Source of the DNA: Oscillospiraceae bacterium
Lineage (GTDB): Bacteria; Bacillota; Clostridia; Oscillospirales; Oscillospiraceae
Length of the DNA stretch: 50,220 bases
Assembly (NCBI GenBank): GCA_024691985.1
Contig: JAILNC010000043.1
Span: 1-50,220, forward strand
Direction: 5' to 3'
The position numbers and the translations under genes were made by a program. The notes beneath the pieces are model-generated. The model saw nothing but the letters and a program-made list of their open reading frames with translations. It had not been told where the DNA came from and made no database searches. The first letter of the stretch is position 1. Each line of letters begins with the position of its first letter. Below are positions 7,014 through 16,651 of this stretch, one piece after another.

Positions 7014-8302
7014 ACGTCCAGCGCGCACAGATCCTCGGCGCGCTCGCGCCGGACGGCGACATAGCTCTCTCCGCCGCGCAGCATCACGACCGGGGGCCTG
7101 CCGAGGCGGTTGTAGTTGGAGGACATCGCGTAGTTGTACGCGCCCGTGGTGCACACAGCCACAGTTTCGCCGCGCTTTATATCCGCGGGCAGGGGCACGT
7201 CCGGCTGCACGATGTCGCCGCTCTCGCAGCAGCGCCCCGCCAGCGTGAAGCGCTCCGTCTCCCCGCCGCGCTCGGCGTGCAGGACCGTATAGGCCGCGCG
7301 ATAGAGGCACCAGCGCGGGTTGTCGGTCATGCCGCCGTCGACGATGACATAGTTCTTGCAGTTCGGGATGTGCTTGACCGTGCTTACGGTGTAGACCGTC
7401 ATCCCCGCGTCGGCGACGATGCTGCGCCCCGGCTCCATCAGGACCGCGGGCAGGGCGAGGCCGAGGGCCGCGCAGCGCTCCTTTATGAAGGCCGCCAGCG
7501 CCGCGATGCGCGCCGGGATGTCGACCTGCTTGTCCGTCTCCCGATAGCGCACGCCGTAGCCGCCGCCGAGGTTGAGCACCCGCGCCTCGAAGCCGAGCTT
7601 CTCCTTCATCTCGGCCATGAAGCCCAGCATGATCTCCGCCGAGTCCTCAAACACGTTCTCATCGAAGACCATCGAGCCGACGTGGCAGTGGATGCCCTCG
7701 AGCTCCAGCCCCTCCTGCGCGAGGGCGAGGCGCGCGAATTCCAGCGCCGCGCCGGTCTGGATCGCAACGCCGAACTTGACGTCCACGGTGCCGGTGTTCA
7801 CGGCCTCGAAGGTGTGCGGGTCGATGCCCGGTGTGACGCGCAGCAGGATGCGCTGTCGGACGCCCTGCCGCCGCACCTCCTGTGCGAGGGCGAGCAGCTC
7901 CGTCTCGTTGTCGACGATGAAGCAGCCCACGCCCTGCCCGACGGCGTAGCGTATGTCTGCGTCCGTCTTGCCGTCGCCGTGGAACCAGATGCGCTCCGCC
8001 GGAAAGCCCGCGGCGAGGGCGGTATGGATCTCCCCGGAGGAGACCGTGTCCACGCCCATGCCCTCCTCGGCCATGATGCGGTACATCTGCTTGAAGGCGC
8101 AGGCCTTGCTGGCATAGAGCGGCAGGGCGTCTTCGCCGAAGCTTTCGCGCAGGGCCTGCCGGTACATGCGGCAGTTTGCGCGGATGCGGTCCTCGTCCAT
8201 GAGATAGAGGGGCGTTGCGTATTCCTCCGCCAGCGCGGGCACGCTCTGTCCCGCGAAGCGCAGCGTTCCGTCCGCGTCCCGGGTAATGTTGCTGCTGAGC
8301 AT
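7010..8302 (-). CDS. lysA: Diaminopimelate decarboxylase
   Basis: A 430-residue PLP enzyme of fold type III that decarboxylates meso-diaminopimelate to L-lysine, the last step of lysine synthesis. The PLP lysine is in YASKA (about residue 66); other hallmarks are HGDGKTD, the phosphate-binding GGGYGVRY loop, EPGRSIV, and the Cys-Glu pair CCESGD that contacts substrate from the partner subunit of the dimer. I take the ATG at 8302 because GGTGAGG lies just before it; an ATG seven codons upstream is possible. Its stop overlaps the cyclo-ligase start (ATGA), giving a two-gene operon with a good promoter. Confidence 0.93.
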   Translation of the reverse strand: MLSSNITRDADGTLRFAGQSVPALAEEYATPLYLMDEDRIRANCRMYRQALRESFGEDALPLYASKACAFKQMYRIMAEEGMGVDTVSSGEIHTALAAGFPAERIWFHGDGKTDADIRYAVGQGVGCFIVDNETELLALAQEVRRQGVRQRILLRVTPGIDPHTFEAVNTGTVDVKFGVAIQTGAALEFARLALAQEGLELEGIHCHVGSMVFDENVFEDSAEIMLGFMAEMKEKLGFEARVLNLGGGYGVRYRETDKQVDIPARIAALAAFIKERCAALGLALPAVLMEPGRSIVADAGMTVYTVSTVKHIPNCKNYVIVDGGMTDNPRWCLYRAAYTVLHAERGGETERFTLAGRCCESGDIVQPDVPLPADIKRGETVAVCTTGAYNYAMSSNYNRLGRPPVVMLRGGESYVAVRRERAEDLCALDV

Positions 8303-8333
8303 AATCCTCACCGCCGTGATCAAAAGATACCGT

Positions 8334-8362
8334 ATTTTAGCATATTGTTAAAAAACGGTCAA
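8334..8362 (-). promoter_or_regulatory. lysA promoter
   Basis: On the minus strand: TTGACC (8357-8362), 17-bp spacer ending in TGC, TAAAAT (8334-8339). About 32 bases upstream of the lysA ATG. Confidence 0.75.
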
Positions 8363-8373
8363 GGGCCCGCGGC

Positions 8374-8414
8374 CGACAAAAAAAGTGAGCGACAGGGCCG
8401 AAGCCCTGCCGCTC
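8374..8414 (-). terminator. Terminator of the large LysM/InlB-repeat protein gene
   Basis: Stem 8387-8414 (GAGCGACAGGGC / GCCCTGCCGCTC, tetraloop CGAA) followed on the minus strand by a seven-T run (8378-8384). Confidence 0.85.
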
Positions 8415-8453
8415 TGGGGGGAGATAGGGGGGTAATACTTTAGTTTGGTTTGC

Positions 8454-11400
8454 TTACTGGAGTGCTACCGAGATCGACACGCTCTGGTTGTTCTCGAGCT
8501 TGGAGAAGTCCAGACCGAATGTCGCCTCTGCGTTTCCGCCGTCAAAGGTGACCGTTACATTGTCGCCCTTGGTGCCTTCGGCGCTGAACGCATCGGGGCT
8601 GGTAACCATAAGCATCACATCGGCCAGTTTCGCAGTGCCGCCGGTGCCGCCCTCCGTAACATTGATGGTAGCGTTGTTCGGTTCGGTAGTGCTGCCGCTG
8701 TCCTTGGACAGGTAGACCTTGCTCGCCGCATCGCCCGCGTAGCTGAAGTTGAGGGTGATGACCTTTTCCTTGACGGTTTCCACAACGTCGGTTTCCTCGA
8801 TGTTGCTCGTCACAGTGTAAGGTCCGAAGTGTCCCTTGTTCACTCCGCTTGTCTGCTTGCTGAGCGCGGTTCCCTTGATCGAGACGGCATCCAGATACCT
8901 GCTCGCTTTGGCTACCTTTACATCGACATAAACGACCTCGCCGTCTGCGACTTCTTCAACCACGTTGCCGTTCTTATCATAGAAGGTCAGCGCGCGGTTG
9001 CCGGGATCGGTCTTCGCGGGGAGCGTGCGTGCCGGCGTCAGAATATCCAGGCTGATACTCACGGTGTCGCCGTTGTTGACCGCGGACATATCGACGGTCA
9101 TCGTGTACTTGTAGGTAGCATCCTTGTTGGCGGAATACTTGTCGGTATCGCCGCCGGGATTGTCGAACTCATAATCCGCAGGCTCATGGAGAATGATTGT
9201 GATTTCCTTGCTCGCTTCCTTCACATCGCTGACCGTGACGCTGCTGTCAGTCGAGACAGTCCCGTTGACCTCGGTCTTGAGGCCGGACGGCGCGTTGTTG
9301 AAGGTGATCGCGACCGTAACGACCTTGTCATGGGTCGTAACAACGATCTTCTCTTTAGCAAGATCTTCCGTTACCTGGAAGGGGCCAAACGTACCGTCGG
9401 AATTCTGAGTGAGCTCTTCGCCATTGACTTCAACCTTATAGTACTTGCCTGCAGGTGCGTCAGACGTGGGCTTGACATAAATATCAGTGCTCACCGGAGC
9501 TTTCTCGCGATCGACCGCTTCACCGCCGCTCGTGGTGTACGACAGAGCATAGCCGTTATTGTCCTTTTCCGGGAGTTCGACCGTCGGCGATTCGAACTTG
9601 ACCGTGAGCACCACGGTGTCGCCGTTGTTCTTTCCTTCGGGCTTCAGCGGTTTATCAACACTTGTGGCCGCTGAATCCGAGCTCGCCGAGAGGCCGTCGA
9701 CGAGGAACTTGGCAGGATCGGAGCTATCGGTGTTCTCGATCTTGATATTCTTGCCGTGTACCACCATGGGCGACAGAGTCGTGCCGGAGATGGGGATCGA
9801 GGCCGTGGCGCCGCCATCGACCGAAACCGTCAGCGCCGCATCAGAGGGGGCGTTCTCCACCGCGATCTGGACCTGATACTGCTTCGTGGCAAGCGCTGTC
9901 TCGGCAGTGAGTGTGTAGTCCTGCGTCAGATCATCCGGGTTCTCGGGTACAGTGAAGAATTCGCCGTCTGCAACCTCGACGAGCTTATCGGTACCCTTCA
10001 GGAAGGCGATGGGTCCGTCAAGCACCTTCTCCTGAAGATCCTCGTCCACCATGACTTTCAGCTTGGTGCCGCTCTTCACGGTCAGATCAGTGAGGACCTC
10101 GTCAGCTTCCGTGACATACTTCAGCTTCACGCTGCCGCCGTCAACCTTCGCCGTGGAGGGCAGTGTCACGTCGACAGGCTCGATCCCTGCGGGCACATCG
10201 TTCAGCTTCACAGTGACCGTGCAGTCGCCGGCAGGCATTACGAACTTCTTGCCGTTGCCGGAGTTCTCGATGGTATCAGCAACGGTCTTGTTGCCGGGAA
10301 CCGGCAGGGTCTTGGGCGTGACAGTGAACGTGGCCTTATCCATCGTGACGCCCATCTTCACCGCAAGATCAGTCATCAAGATCTTCACAGTGCTGCCATA
10401 GGGGATGGACTTGAAGTTGTTGCCGCTGGGCAGCACGTCGGCATCCGCGTCGGCTTTTTCATAAATGACCTTGACATAGCCCAGGGATACCGGATCGCCG
10501 TTCTGATCCAGGACGTTGAGCGTCAGATTGTACTTGATAGGCTGGAAATTGACCGTGACGCTCTTGTAATTCTTCTGCGGCATGGTAAAGGTGTAGGCCG
10601 TCTTGCCGTCGACCGTCGTCTCGGCGAGATCCATATGCCCGCCGTCGACCTTGACGGAGATGTTCCACGGATCGGTATAGTAGCCCGGCGCGGCAGACGG
10701 GATGATGGCGACCAGATCTCCCGCATAGGCGACAGATGTGAACGTGTTGAGGGCGGACAGCCCGCTGGGGGAATCCAGGATCACATATTCCACATTTCCG
10801 CGGGTGGAGTCGTTGACGCTGTGGTTGAGCTTGATGGGATTCTTGACCGCGGTCAGAGACTTCGATTTGAGCCTGATAATCAGGTTGATGGGATTGGTCG
10901 CGAAGTCGCCGGTTACCTTGAAGCTCGTCTTCTTCGAGATGAAGTTGTTGACATCGGTGGAGACGAACTCGTACTCGGAACTGCCGACCTGGGTCAGCGC
11001 GACGCTGATGGTGTCGCCATACTCGACGCTCATCTGGGTGGCCAAGTTATCAACGACCGTCTCGGAACTGTTGCGCGTGATCTTCACATAGCTGCCGCCG
11101 GTCAGCGGATCGCCGTTCTCGTCGATCGTGGTGATATTCAGGATATATCCGAGCTTCTCGAAGACGGCCTCCACCTTTACGCCGTCCGCGGGCATCGCGT
11201 CGAAGCAGTACATGTACGAGCCGGCGCTGGTGGGATGGGGGATAGGCCCGGCGATCGGCAGGATCTCGCCGCCGGTATCCTTGCGGAAGACGCGAAGGCT
11301 GGAAGTGATCGAGGCAGGATTGCTGCCGTCAGCATCGTAGACGTAACCCTCACCGGGCGCGACCGAAAGCCAGAACGGTACGCCGGCCTTGACGCCGTTG

Positions 11401-13838
11401 ACGGAGAGTCCGTTGGTGCCGTCCACAATGCCGATCGTGCCGAGGCCGGTGACCTTCATGTCGGCAGGTGTGATCTTCACCATGTTGGACACGAAGTAGG
11501 CGCAAACCTCAAAGACTGTATTCGTGCCGGCCACCTGTGCGAACGTGGGCATCTGGAAGCAGCTGTTCTTCTGCAGCTCGCTCGTGAGCATGGGATCGAT
11601 CGCGCCGTTGACCCAGACCTCATAATGATCAAGGGCGACGTTCTTGCTGCTGACGCTGTAGCTGACATTGACATACTCGCCGACGTTGGCGGGGTGCTGA
11701 GCCGCCGCGCCGTCGTTGGTGATCTGATACTCGTTGCGCAGCGCCTCAGAATCGGCCTGGAGGTACAGGCTTGCATCCTGATACTGATTGATCGCCTGCC
11801 CGTCAAGGAACACGCTGCCGGTGTAGATGCGCTGAGCGCGCTGGACAGCACCGGTCACGGTCGCGCCGCCCACAGGCATGCGGAACCAGACGCCGGTATC
11901 ATCAATGACGACGGGGACACGCAGTCCGTCGGAAATGCGGGTCACGATGTATGCGTCCGCATTGTTCGGGTCGGTGACCATCGCATAAGAGGTGTCCGCG
12001 GCATCCTCGGGCAGCCAGTTGAGGTAGACCCTGCTATTGGTGCCAGCCTCGCGGTCCGCGTCATTGCGGATGCTGGTGGGAGTGGGATTCGGGTTCGGAT
12101 CCGGGGCGCCGACAGTGGCGTAGAACTGGCCGCCCTGGACAGGATTGATGACGATCTGGTTGTTCCCCTTCGGGACAAAGTTGACCACAACATCCACATC
12201 CGCCGCAGGCATCGTGAAGGTGTTGTTGAATGCGCTGATAAAGTTCCCGTTGTCGTGGCGCTGAACCGTGATGCCCCGGACGATCTGGCCGCCGATAACG
12301 GCATCGCCGACGATGTAGCCGTTGTTGGGCTTGGCCACGATGGTGACCTGGGCGCCCTTGGCAGCCCTGGTCACATTGTTGCCGTTGACCTGTACGGAGT
12401 AGCTGCCGTTGGGGACATCAATCACGTAGAACGCATAGGTGGGAACAGCCTCGAGCGTGACCTCGACCTTGACGTCGGCGTCGGGCATGATGAAGCCCTG
12501 GTCAATGTTGGTGAGCGCCTCACGCTTTACGCCGTTCATCGTCTTATAGCTGACATAGACCTCAGTGGGAACCAGGCCGGAATCAAGGCTGACCACCGTG
12601 ACCGCGGCGCCCGTGGCGGCCGCGTTCATCGAAACGCCGTCGACCAGCGTGGCGGCCTTGCCGATGTAGTTGCAGTCAACCGTGATATTGTGGCCCTTCA
12701 TGACGTCCGCGTCGATCTGGATATCGCAGCTGGGCATGGTGAAGGAGAAGGACTTCAGCAGCAGATCGGCCTGGCCGTTGGCGAACTTGACCCGGACGTT
12801 CTTGGCAGCCCTGCCTGCCTTGGTGTTGACAGAGACATTGACGGTGTCGCCGGCCTTCGCTTCCTTGACCTGCTTGCCGTTGACAAAGAACTCGACATTG
12901 GCGGCAGCGGTGTCGATGGCGCTGGTGAGCTTATAGGTCTGAACGACCGTGGTCGTGCCGTCGCTGCTTGTCGTGGTGGTCTTGTTGTTCGAGGTAGTAT
13001 CGGACGGAAGCGAGATCGTGGTCGCGACCGGGTAGTAGAAAGGATCGCCCGCCTTCAGCTTGGCCAGATTCGAGTGCTCTTCATTGATGATCTCCAGCAT
13101 CGGCTTGATGGCGTTGTAGTCAAGCCCTCTGTCGGTCACAACGCCGTACGCGGTCTCGCCGGATTTCATGAGATGGCGATAGACCGTGATGCAGCTGGTG
13201 CCGTTGGCAGGCTTCGCCACCGACGGGATCCACAGCGTGGTCCCCGCGGGGATGCTGTTCCAGTTCGTGATCTTGTTGATCTTCTGGATCGTGCTCTTAT
13301 ACTTTTTGTAGGAGACGCCCAACGCGTTGCACGCGTCGGTCACGGTCTCGCCCATGGCGAGCTTATACGGCACCATATACCACCAGCAGGTGTCCTTGGA
13401 GATGGCGGTGTCGATGGCCGACTGTGTCGTGGTGGTCTTCGTGGTGGTCTTGGCCGTCGTGCTCGAAGCGGTCGACACTGTCGCGACAGGCGTCGTGATG
13501 CTGCTGGTGGCAGCAGTAGCCGTCTTCGCAGTGGACCCATGGCCGGTCGCGATCACGACAGCATCCGCGTCAGTGGCCGGCAGCGTCAGCACTCTGCCGA
13601 CAGCCAGCTTGTTCCACTGGTTGTCGGAGATGTTGTTGAGCTTCATGATGGCGATCTTGCAGGTGTAGTAGTTGAGACCCAGCTTCTGGCAGATCCTCAG
13701 CACGTAGTCTCCGCTCTTCATCTGATACGTCATCGTAGAGTAAGAGACTGTTTCTGCGTTCGCACTGAGGTTGTACCCTGCGAACAGAGATACGACCAGC
13801 ACCGCGACCAGAAGGATGCTTATGAGCCTTTTCTTCAT
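8454..13838 (-). CDS. Giant secreted protein with LysM-like modules and InlB-B-type repeats
   Basis: A 1794-residue exported protein. Residues 1-28 form a Sec signal peptide with an ANA cleavage site. Three LysM-like modules follow (about 36-88, 151-207 and 216-263), the first two separated by a Thr/Ser-rich linker (about 105-140); they could hold the protein on peptidoglycan. Between about 360 and 1200 are repeated beta domains, each ending in a motif such as FTMPAADVDVVVNF, FIMPDADVKVEV or FVMPAGDCTVTV (eight counted), typical of divergent InlB B-repeats. The last 600 residues are further beta repeats with the shared PVxxD/YVKPxxAP style. No LPXTG or transmembrane anchor is present. Adhesion or surface-layer function is inferred. 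ATG 13838 follows GGGGGAG. Confidence 0.8.
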   Translation of the reverse strand: MKKRLISILLVAVLVVSLFAGYNLSANAETVSYSTMTYQMKSGDYVLRICQKLGLNYYTCKIAIMKLNNISDNQWNKLAVGRVLTLPATDADAVVIATGHGSTAKTATAATSSITTPVATVSTASSTTAKTTTKTTTTQSAIDTAISKDTCWWYMVPYKLAMGETVTDACNALGVSYKKYKSTIQKINKITNWNSIPAGTTLWIPSVAKPANGTSCITVYRHLMKSGETAYGVVTDRGLDYNAIKPMLEIINEEHSNLAKLKAGDPFYYPVATTISLPSDTTSNNKTTTTSSDGTTTVVQTYKLTSAIDTAAANVEFFVNGKQVKEAKAGDTVNVSVNTKAGRAAKNVRVKFANGQADLLLKSFSFTMPSCDIQIDADVMKGHNITVDCNYIGKAATLVDGVSMNAAATGAAVTVVSLDSGLVPTEVYVSYKTMNGVKREALTNIDQGFIMPDADVKVEVTLEAVPTYAFYVIDVPNGSYSVQVNGNNVTRAAKGAQVTIVAKPNNGYIVGDAVIGGQIVRGITVQRHDNGNFISAFNNTFTMPAADVDVVVNFVPKGNNQIVINPVQGGQFYATVGAPDPNPNPTPTSIRNDADREAGTNSRVYLNWLPEDAADTSYAMVTDPNNADAYIVTRISDGLRVPVVIDDTGVWFRMPVGGATVTGAVQRAQRIYTGSVFLDGQAINQYQDASLYLQADSEALRNEYQITNDGAAAQHPANVGEYVNVSYSVSSKNVALDHYEVWVNGAIDPMLTSELQKNSCFQMPTFAQVAGTNTVFEVCAYFVSNMVKITPADMKVTGLGTIGIVDGTNGLSVNGVKAGVPFWLSVAPGEGYVYDADGSNPASITSSLRVFRKDTGGEILPIAGPIPHPTSAGSYMYCFDAMPADGVKVEAVFEKLGYILNITTIDENGDPLTGGSYVKITRNSSETVVDNLATQMSVEYGDTISVALTQVGSSEYEFVSTDVNNFISKKTSFKVTGDFATNPINLIIRLKSKSLTAVKNPIKLNHSVNDSTRGNVEYVILDSPSGLSALNTFTSVAYAGDLVAIIPSAAPGYYTDPWNISVKVDGGHMDLAETTVDGKTAYTFTMPQKNYKSVTVNFQPIKYNLTLNVLDQNGDPVSLGYVKVIYEKADADADVLPSGNNFKSIPYGSTVKILMTDLAVKMGVTMDKATFTVTPKTLPVPGNKTVADTIENSGNGKKFVMPAGDCTVTVKLNDVPAGIEPVDVTLPSTAKVDGGSVKLKYVTEADEVLTDLTVKSGTKLKVMVDEDLQEKVLDGPIAFLKGTDKLVEVADGEFFTVPENPDDLTQDYTLTAETALATKQYQVQIAVENAPSDAALTVSVDGGATASIPISGTTLSPMVVHGKNIKIENTDSSDPAKFLVDGLSASSDSAATSVDKPLKPEGKNNGDTVVLTVKFESPTVELPEKDNNGYALSYTTSGGEAVDREKAPVSTDIYVKPTSDAPAGKYYKVEVNGEELTQNSDGTFGPFQVTEDLAKEKIVVTTHDKVVTVAITFNNAPSGLKTEVNGTVSTDSSVTVSDVKEASKEITIILHEPADYEFDNPGGDTDKYSANKDATYKYTMTVDMSAVNNGDTVSISLDILTPARTLPAKTDPGNRALTFYDKNGNVVEEVADGEVVYVDVKVAKASRYLDAVSIKGTALSKQTSGVNKGHFGPYTVTSNIEETDVVETVKEKVITLNFSYAGDAASKVYLSKDSGSTTEPNNATINVTEGGTGGTAKLADVMLMVTSPDAFSAEGTKGDNVTVTFDGGNAEATFGLDFSKLENNQSVSISVALQ

Positions 13839-13947
13839 AGTTGCTCCCCCTAACACATACCCTTTCGGGTGGAATGATGACTTTGGCACAGCTTTTTAAA
13901 AAGCCGCAACCGGCGAAAAGTAAAAAAAGTATTACGATTCGGCTATA

Positions 13948-13976
13948 ATATTACAGCAACAGCCCAGAAAAAGCAA
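13948..13976 (-). promoter_or_regulatory. Promoter of the large secreted protein gene
   Basis: Minus strand: TTGCTT (13971-13976), 17-bp spacer, TAATAT (13948-13953). This gives a leader of about 100 bases. Confidence 0.55.
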
Positions 13977-14213
13977 GACCCAAATGATAAAAAATTTCAA
14001 GAAATTTCATTTTGGTAACACGTCTTCATGGGTCACGAGGCCGAATCCCTTGCTGTGCAAGGCTTTCCGGTCTCTGCTCTCCGTCGGTCCCGCGTTCTCT
14101 GTTCGCGCCGAAATCAGCCTTCCCGTCTTTCTGTCAGTTAGGACGGCGCTCCGGAAGGAATGTTCCCGCATGTTTTACGAATTTTTAAAAATCAGGAAAA
14201 CTTTTTTTACACG

Positions 14214-14252
14214 AAACGGGACGGGAAGCTCTACCGCTTCTCGTCCCGTTTT
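14214..14252 (+). terminator. Rho-independent terminator-like hairpin
   Basis: AAACGGGACGGGAAGC / GCTTCTCGTCCCGTTT stem with six-base loop and a T-run on the plus strand. It directly follows the tatD stop on the minus strand, where the tail is less T-rich, so it may serve tatD despite the better plus orientation. Confidence 0.6.
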
Positions 14253-15014
14253 TTATTCGATTCCGAACAGCCTCTTGCCGTTCTCGCTTGTGACGGCGGC
14301 GATCTCCTCCTGCGTCACGCCCTTGATCTCGGCGATCTTCTGTGCGATGTAACACAGATTGCGGGAGTCGTTCCGTCTGCCTCGCATCGGGACCGGGCTG
14401 AGATATGGGCTGTCGGTCTCGATCAGCATCCTGTCCAGCGGACACAGCGCCAGGATCTCCGGCGCCCTGCGCGCGTTTTTATAGGTGACGGGGCCGTCGA
14501 AGCCGAGATACCAGCCTTGCTTCAGCAGCTGCTCCGCCATCTCCGCCGAGCCGGAGTAGCAGTGGAACACGCCGCGCAGACCCTCGTAGCGGCTGACGAT
14601 CTCCAGGCAGTCGCCGTGCGCCTCGCGGTCATGGACGATCACGGGCAGATCCCGCTCGAGCGCAAACTCCAGCTGTTTTGCAAACAATGCCTTCTGCTCT
14701 TCCTTCCGGCTCGCGTCCCAGTAATAATCCAGCCCGATCTCCCCGACCGCCGCGCAGCGCTCGTTTCCGGCCAGCTCTGCAATGCGCGCGAGATCGCCCT
14801 CCCGACAGCCCGCGAGCTCCTCGGGGTGGATGCCGACCGCGGCGTAGACGAAGGGGTGCTTTTCCGCGATCGCCAGCGCCCGCTCGCTGCTCTCGACGTC
14901 GCAGCCCGGGATCAGGATCAGCCCGACCCCGGCCTCAGGCATGGCCGCAAGCAGCTCCTCCCGGTCGGCGTCGAACGCGCGGTCGTCGTAATGTGCATGG
15001 GTGTCAAAATACAT
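14253..15014 (-). CDS. tatD: TatD-family metal-dependent hydrolase (3'-5' DNase type)
   Basis: A 253-residue amidohydrolase-fold enzyme. All metal ligands are visible: DTHAHYDD (His6, His8), GEIGLDYYWD (Glu near 91), VIVHDREA (His near 126), FHCYSG (His near 150) and ETDSPYLSP (Asp near 200). TatD/YcfH proteins act as 3'-5' exonucleases on damaged single-stranded DNA in E. coli; in most Firmicutes the precise role is unproven. Full length for the family. The start has GGGGGAG eight bases upstream. It is a single gene on its strand. Confidence 0.92.
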   Translation of the reverse strand: MYFDTHAHYDDRAFDADREELLAAMPEAGVGLILIPGCDVESSERALAIAEKHPFVYAAVGIHPEELAGCREGDLARIAELAGNERCAAVGEIGLDYYWDASRKEEQKALFAKQLEFALERDLPVIVHDREAHGDCLEIVSRYEGLRGVFHCYSGSAEMAEQLLKQGWYLGFDGPVTYKNARRAPEILALCPLDRMLIETDSPYLSPVPMRGRRNDSRNLCYIAQKIAEIKGVTQEEIAAVTSENGKRLFGIE

Positions 15015-15133
15015 AGGGCTCCCCCTTCTGCTCTTTTGTCGGGACTATCATATCCCGGCCCGGCCGTTTTTGCAAGCGCGATCCCTTCCGCCGCCCCGGA
15101 AATGAGAGCTGAAAAAAGCTGCGCGTCCTGTTC

Positions 15134-15162
15134 TTGCAAAGCGAAGTCTGCTGTGGTAGAAT
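15134..15162 (+). promoter_or_regulatory. Promoter of the O-antigen-ligase-like gene
   Basis: TTGCAA (15134-15139), 17-bp spacer ending TGG, TAGAAT (15157-15162). This shows that the TTG at 15134 is a -35 element and not a start codon. Confidence 0.7.
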
Positions 15163-15202
15163 AACAAAAGCGTTATCCATAATCAGTTTCGGAGTGCTTG
15201 GG

Positions 15203-16645
15203 ATGCAGCTTCTTCAACCCGCCGGCGAGAAGGCCTTCCGCCACACGCTCGCTTTCTTTGCCGCCGCTTTCTTATTATTTTATATGGTATGCCCGGTCGC
15301 GCCGCAGCGCTGGAACGACCTCTATGTCGCCTACGGCCGCGGGGCTGTCTTTGCCATGGCCGGCATCTACTTCTTCGTATGCCGCCTGCGCGGGAGGCTT
15401 GAGGTCCGTCTGGTCGTCTATTATACGATCTGGGTCTTTCTCACCCGCCTGCTCAACACCGACTTCTATCTGCAAAACGAGCTGGACCTGGTCATCAGCC
15501 GCATCCTCTGCTGCGTGATCCTCCCCGTCGGGCTCCTGCTCGAGCCGCAGGAACGTCTGCGTCTGCTCGACGTGCTGGCCGTCTTCGCCGGTATTTACTA
15601 TTTCATCACGGCGCTGCTCGGCCTGTATGCGGCGATCTTCGGCGTCTACTTCTATATCCCGCCGGAGGGGGTCGTCTTCGGCATTAACGACAAATCTCTG
15701 TTTTACAGCAACTTTGTCTATATCATGGCCTGGGCGACCAACCGCACCATCTCCGCCGTCTGGTTCTATCTGGCCTGGTGCATGATGATCTACGCCTTTC
15801 TCCGCACCCGCAGGACGGCGCTGCGCATCCCCATCGTCCTCGCATTCTTCGTCTTTTATCTGGCGCTGGCCTTCTGCCGCTGCCGGAACATCAAGGTCGC
15901 CGTCTCCCTCAATGTCGCCATGCTGCTTTTCCTCTGGGGACAGACGCTTCTGCGCAAAAAAAAGACCGGGCTGCGCATCGCGCTTTTGTGTGCGGTGCTG
16001 CTGCTCTCGATCCCCGCCGTCTATAAAAGCTTCGATGTGATGACTTCGGCTTCGGCCGCGCTGTACAACGCGCTGGATCCCGATATCGAGCGCACGGCCG
16101 ACGCTTTCATGGGCGACGAATATATCGAAGACACAAAGGACGGGCAGGACTTCGCGGATACGCGCGATTTAAAGACCAGTCTCTCCAACCTCTCCAACCG
16201 CAGGGAGATCTATGCGAGTGCGATCCCCACCTTCCGGGAGGACCCGCTGCGGCTGCTGATCGGCAAATACAGCAGCAAGATCATGCTCATCCCGAACAAG
16301 TATCAGTCCTACCCCTACTGGCACATGCACAACTATCTGCTGCAGGTCCTGATGCTGACGGGCATTCCCGGCTTCCTGCTTGTGCTCGCGTTCAGCGTGC
16401 TGCTGGTCTGGCATGCGGTGCGGCTCTTCTTCTCCGCGGCGCCTGCGGTGATCAAAACGCTGGTCCTCCCCATCTCCGGCATTTTGTTTTACGGGATGTT
16501 TGAGATCATCATCTTCACGGAAAGCGCCGATATGCGCGCGCTGACCGATTTTCGGGAGCTGTTCTTCTTCCTGCTCGCCGGCATCGTGCTGGCCTATTCT
16601 GGTGAATTCCCGTCTGCCGTCGGCAGGCGGGAGTCTGGAGCGTGA
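15203..16645 (+). CDS. Polytopic membrane protein, O-antigen ligase/polymerase-like
   Basis: A 480-residue protein with about ten to twelve membrane segments and one large outside loop (about residues 275-380) with HxHNYLLQV near its end (YPYWHMHNYLLQVLML). That layout, with a long extracytoplasmic loop before the last membrane segments and a conserved His-Asn near a hydrophobic helix, is typical of the Wzy/WaaL (O-antigen ligase) superfamily, which polymerises or transfers lipid-linked glycans. In this Gram-positive setting it would act on a capsule or cell-wall polysaccharide. No glycosyltransferases are adjacent. The ATG at 15203 follows GGAG; see the promoter entry for why the longer form is wrong. 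Confidence 0.65.
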   Translation: MQLLQPAGEKAFRHTLAFFAAAFLLFYMVCPVAPQRWNDLYVAYGRGAVFAMAGIYFFVCRLRGRLEVRLVVYYTIWVFLTRLLNTDFYLQNELDLVISRILCCVILPVGLLLEPQERLRLLDVLAVFAGIYYFITALLGLYAAIFGVYFYIPPEGVVFGINDKSLFYSNFVYIMAWATNRTISAVWFYLAWCMMIYAFLRTRRTALRIPIVLAFFVFYLALAFCRCRNIKVAVSLNVAMLLFLWGQTLLRKKKTGLRIALLCAVLLLSIPAVYKSFDVMTSASAALYNALDPDIERTADAFMGDEYIEDTKDGQDFADTRDLKTSLSNLSNRREIYASAIPTFREDPLRLLIGKYSSKIMLIPNKYQSYPYWHMHNYLLQVLMLTGIPGFLLVLAFSVLLVWHAVRLFFSAAPAVIKTLVLPISGILFYGMFEIIIFTESADMRALTDFRELFFFLLAGIVLAYSGEFPSAVGRRESGA

Positions 16646-16651
16646 TGCATC

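Larger units (their letters stand above)
13839..14252. other. Intergenic region with minus-strand promoter and terminator-like stem
   Basis: No credible gene. It holds the promoter of the large protein gene (13948-13976) and a perfect-stem hairpin at 14216-14252. The short open frame at 13984-14352 (+) has no ribosome site and runs through the terminator into tatD antisense. Confidence 0.55.

Noticed and set aside
9756-13853. 1365-codon open frame on the plus strand
   Set aside because: It is antisense to the giant secreted protein, which has a signal peptide, ribosome site, promoter, terminator and clear repeat domains. The shadow frame shows no domain and arises from high GC at third positions.
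13984-14352. 122-codon plus-strand open frame
   Set aside because: No ribosome site, reads through a terminator hairpin and into tatD antisense; composition is not protein-like.
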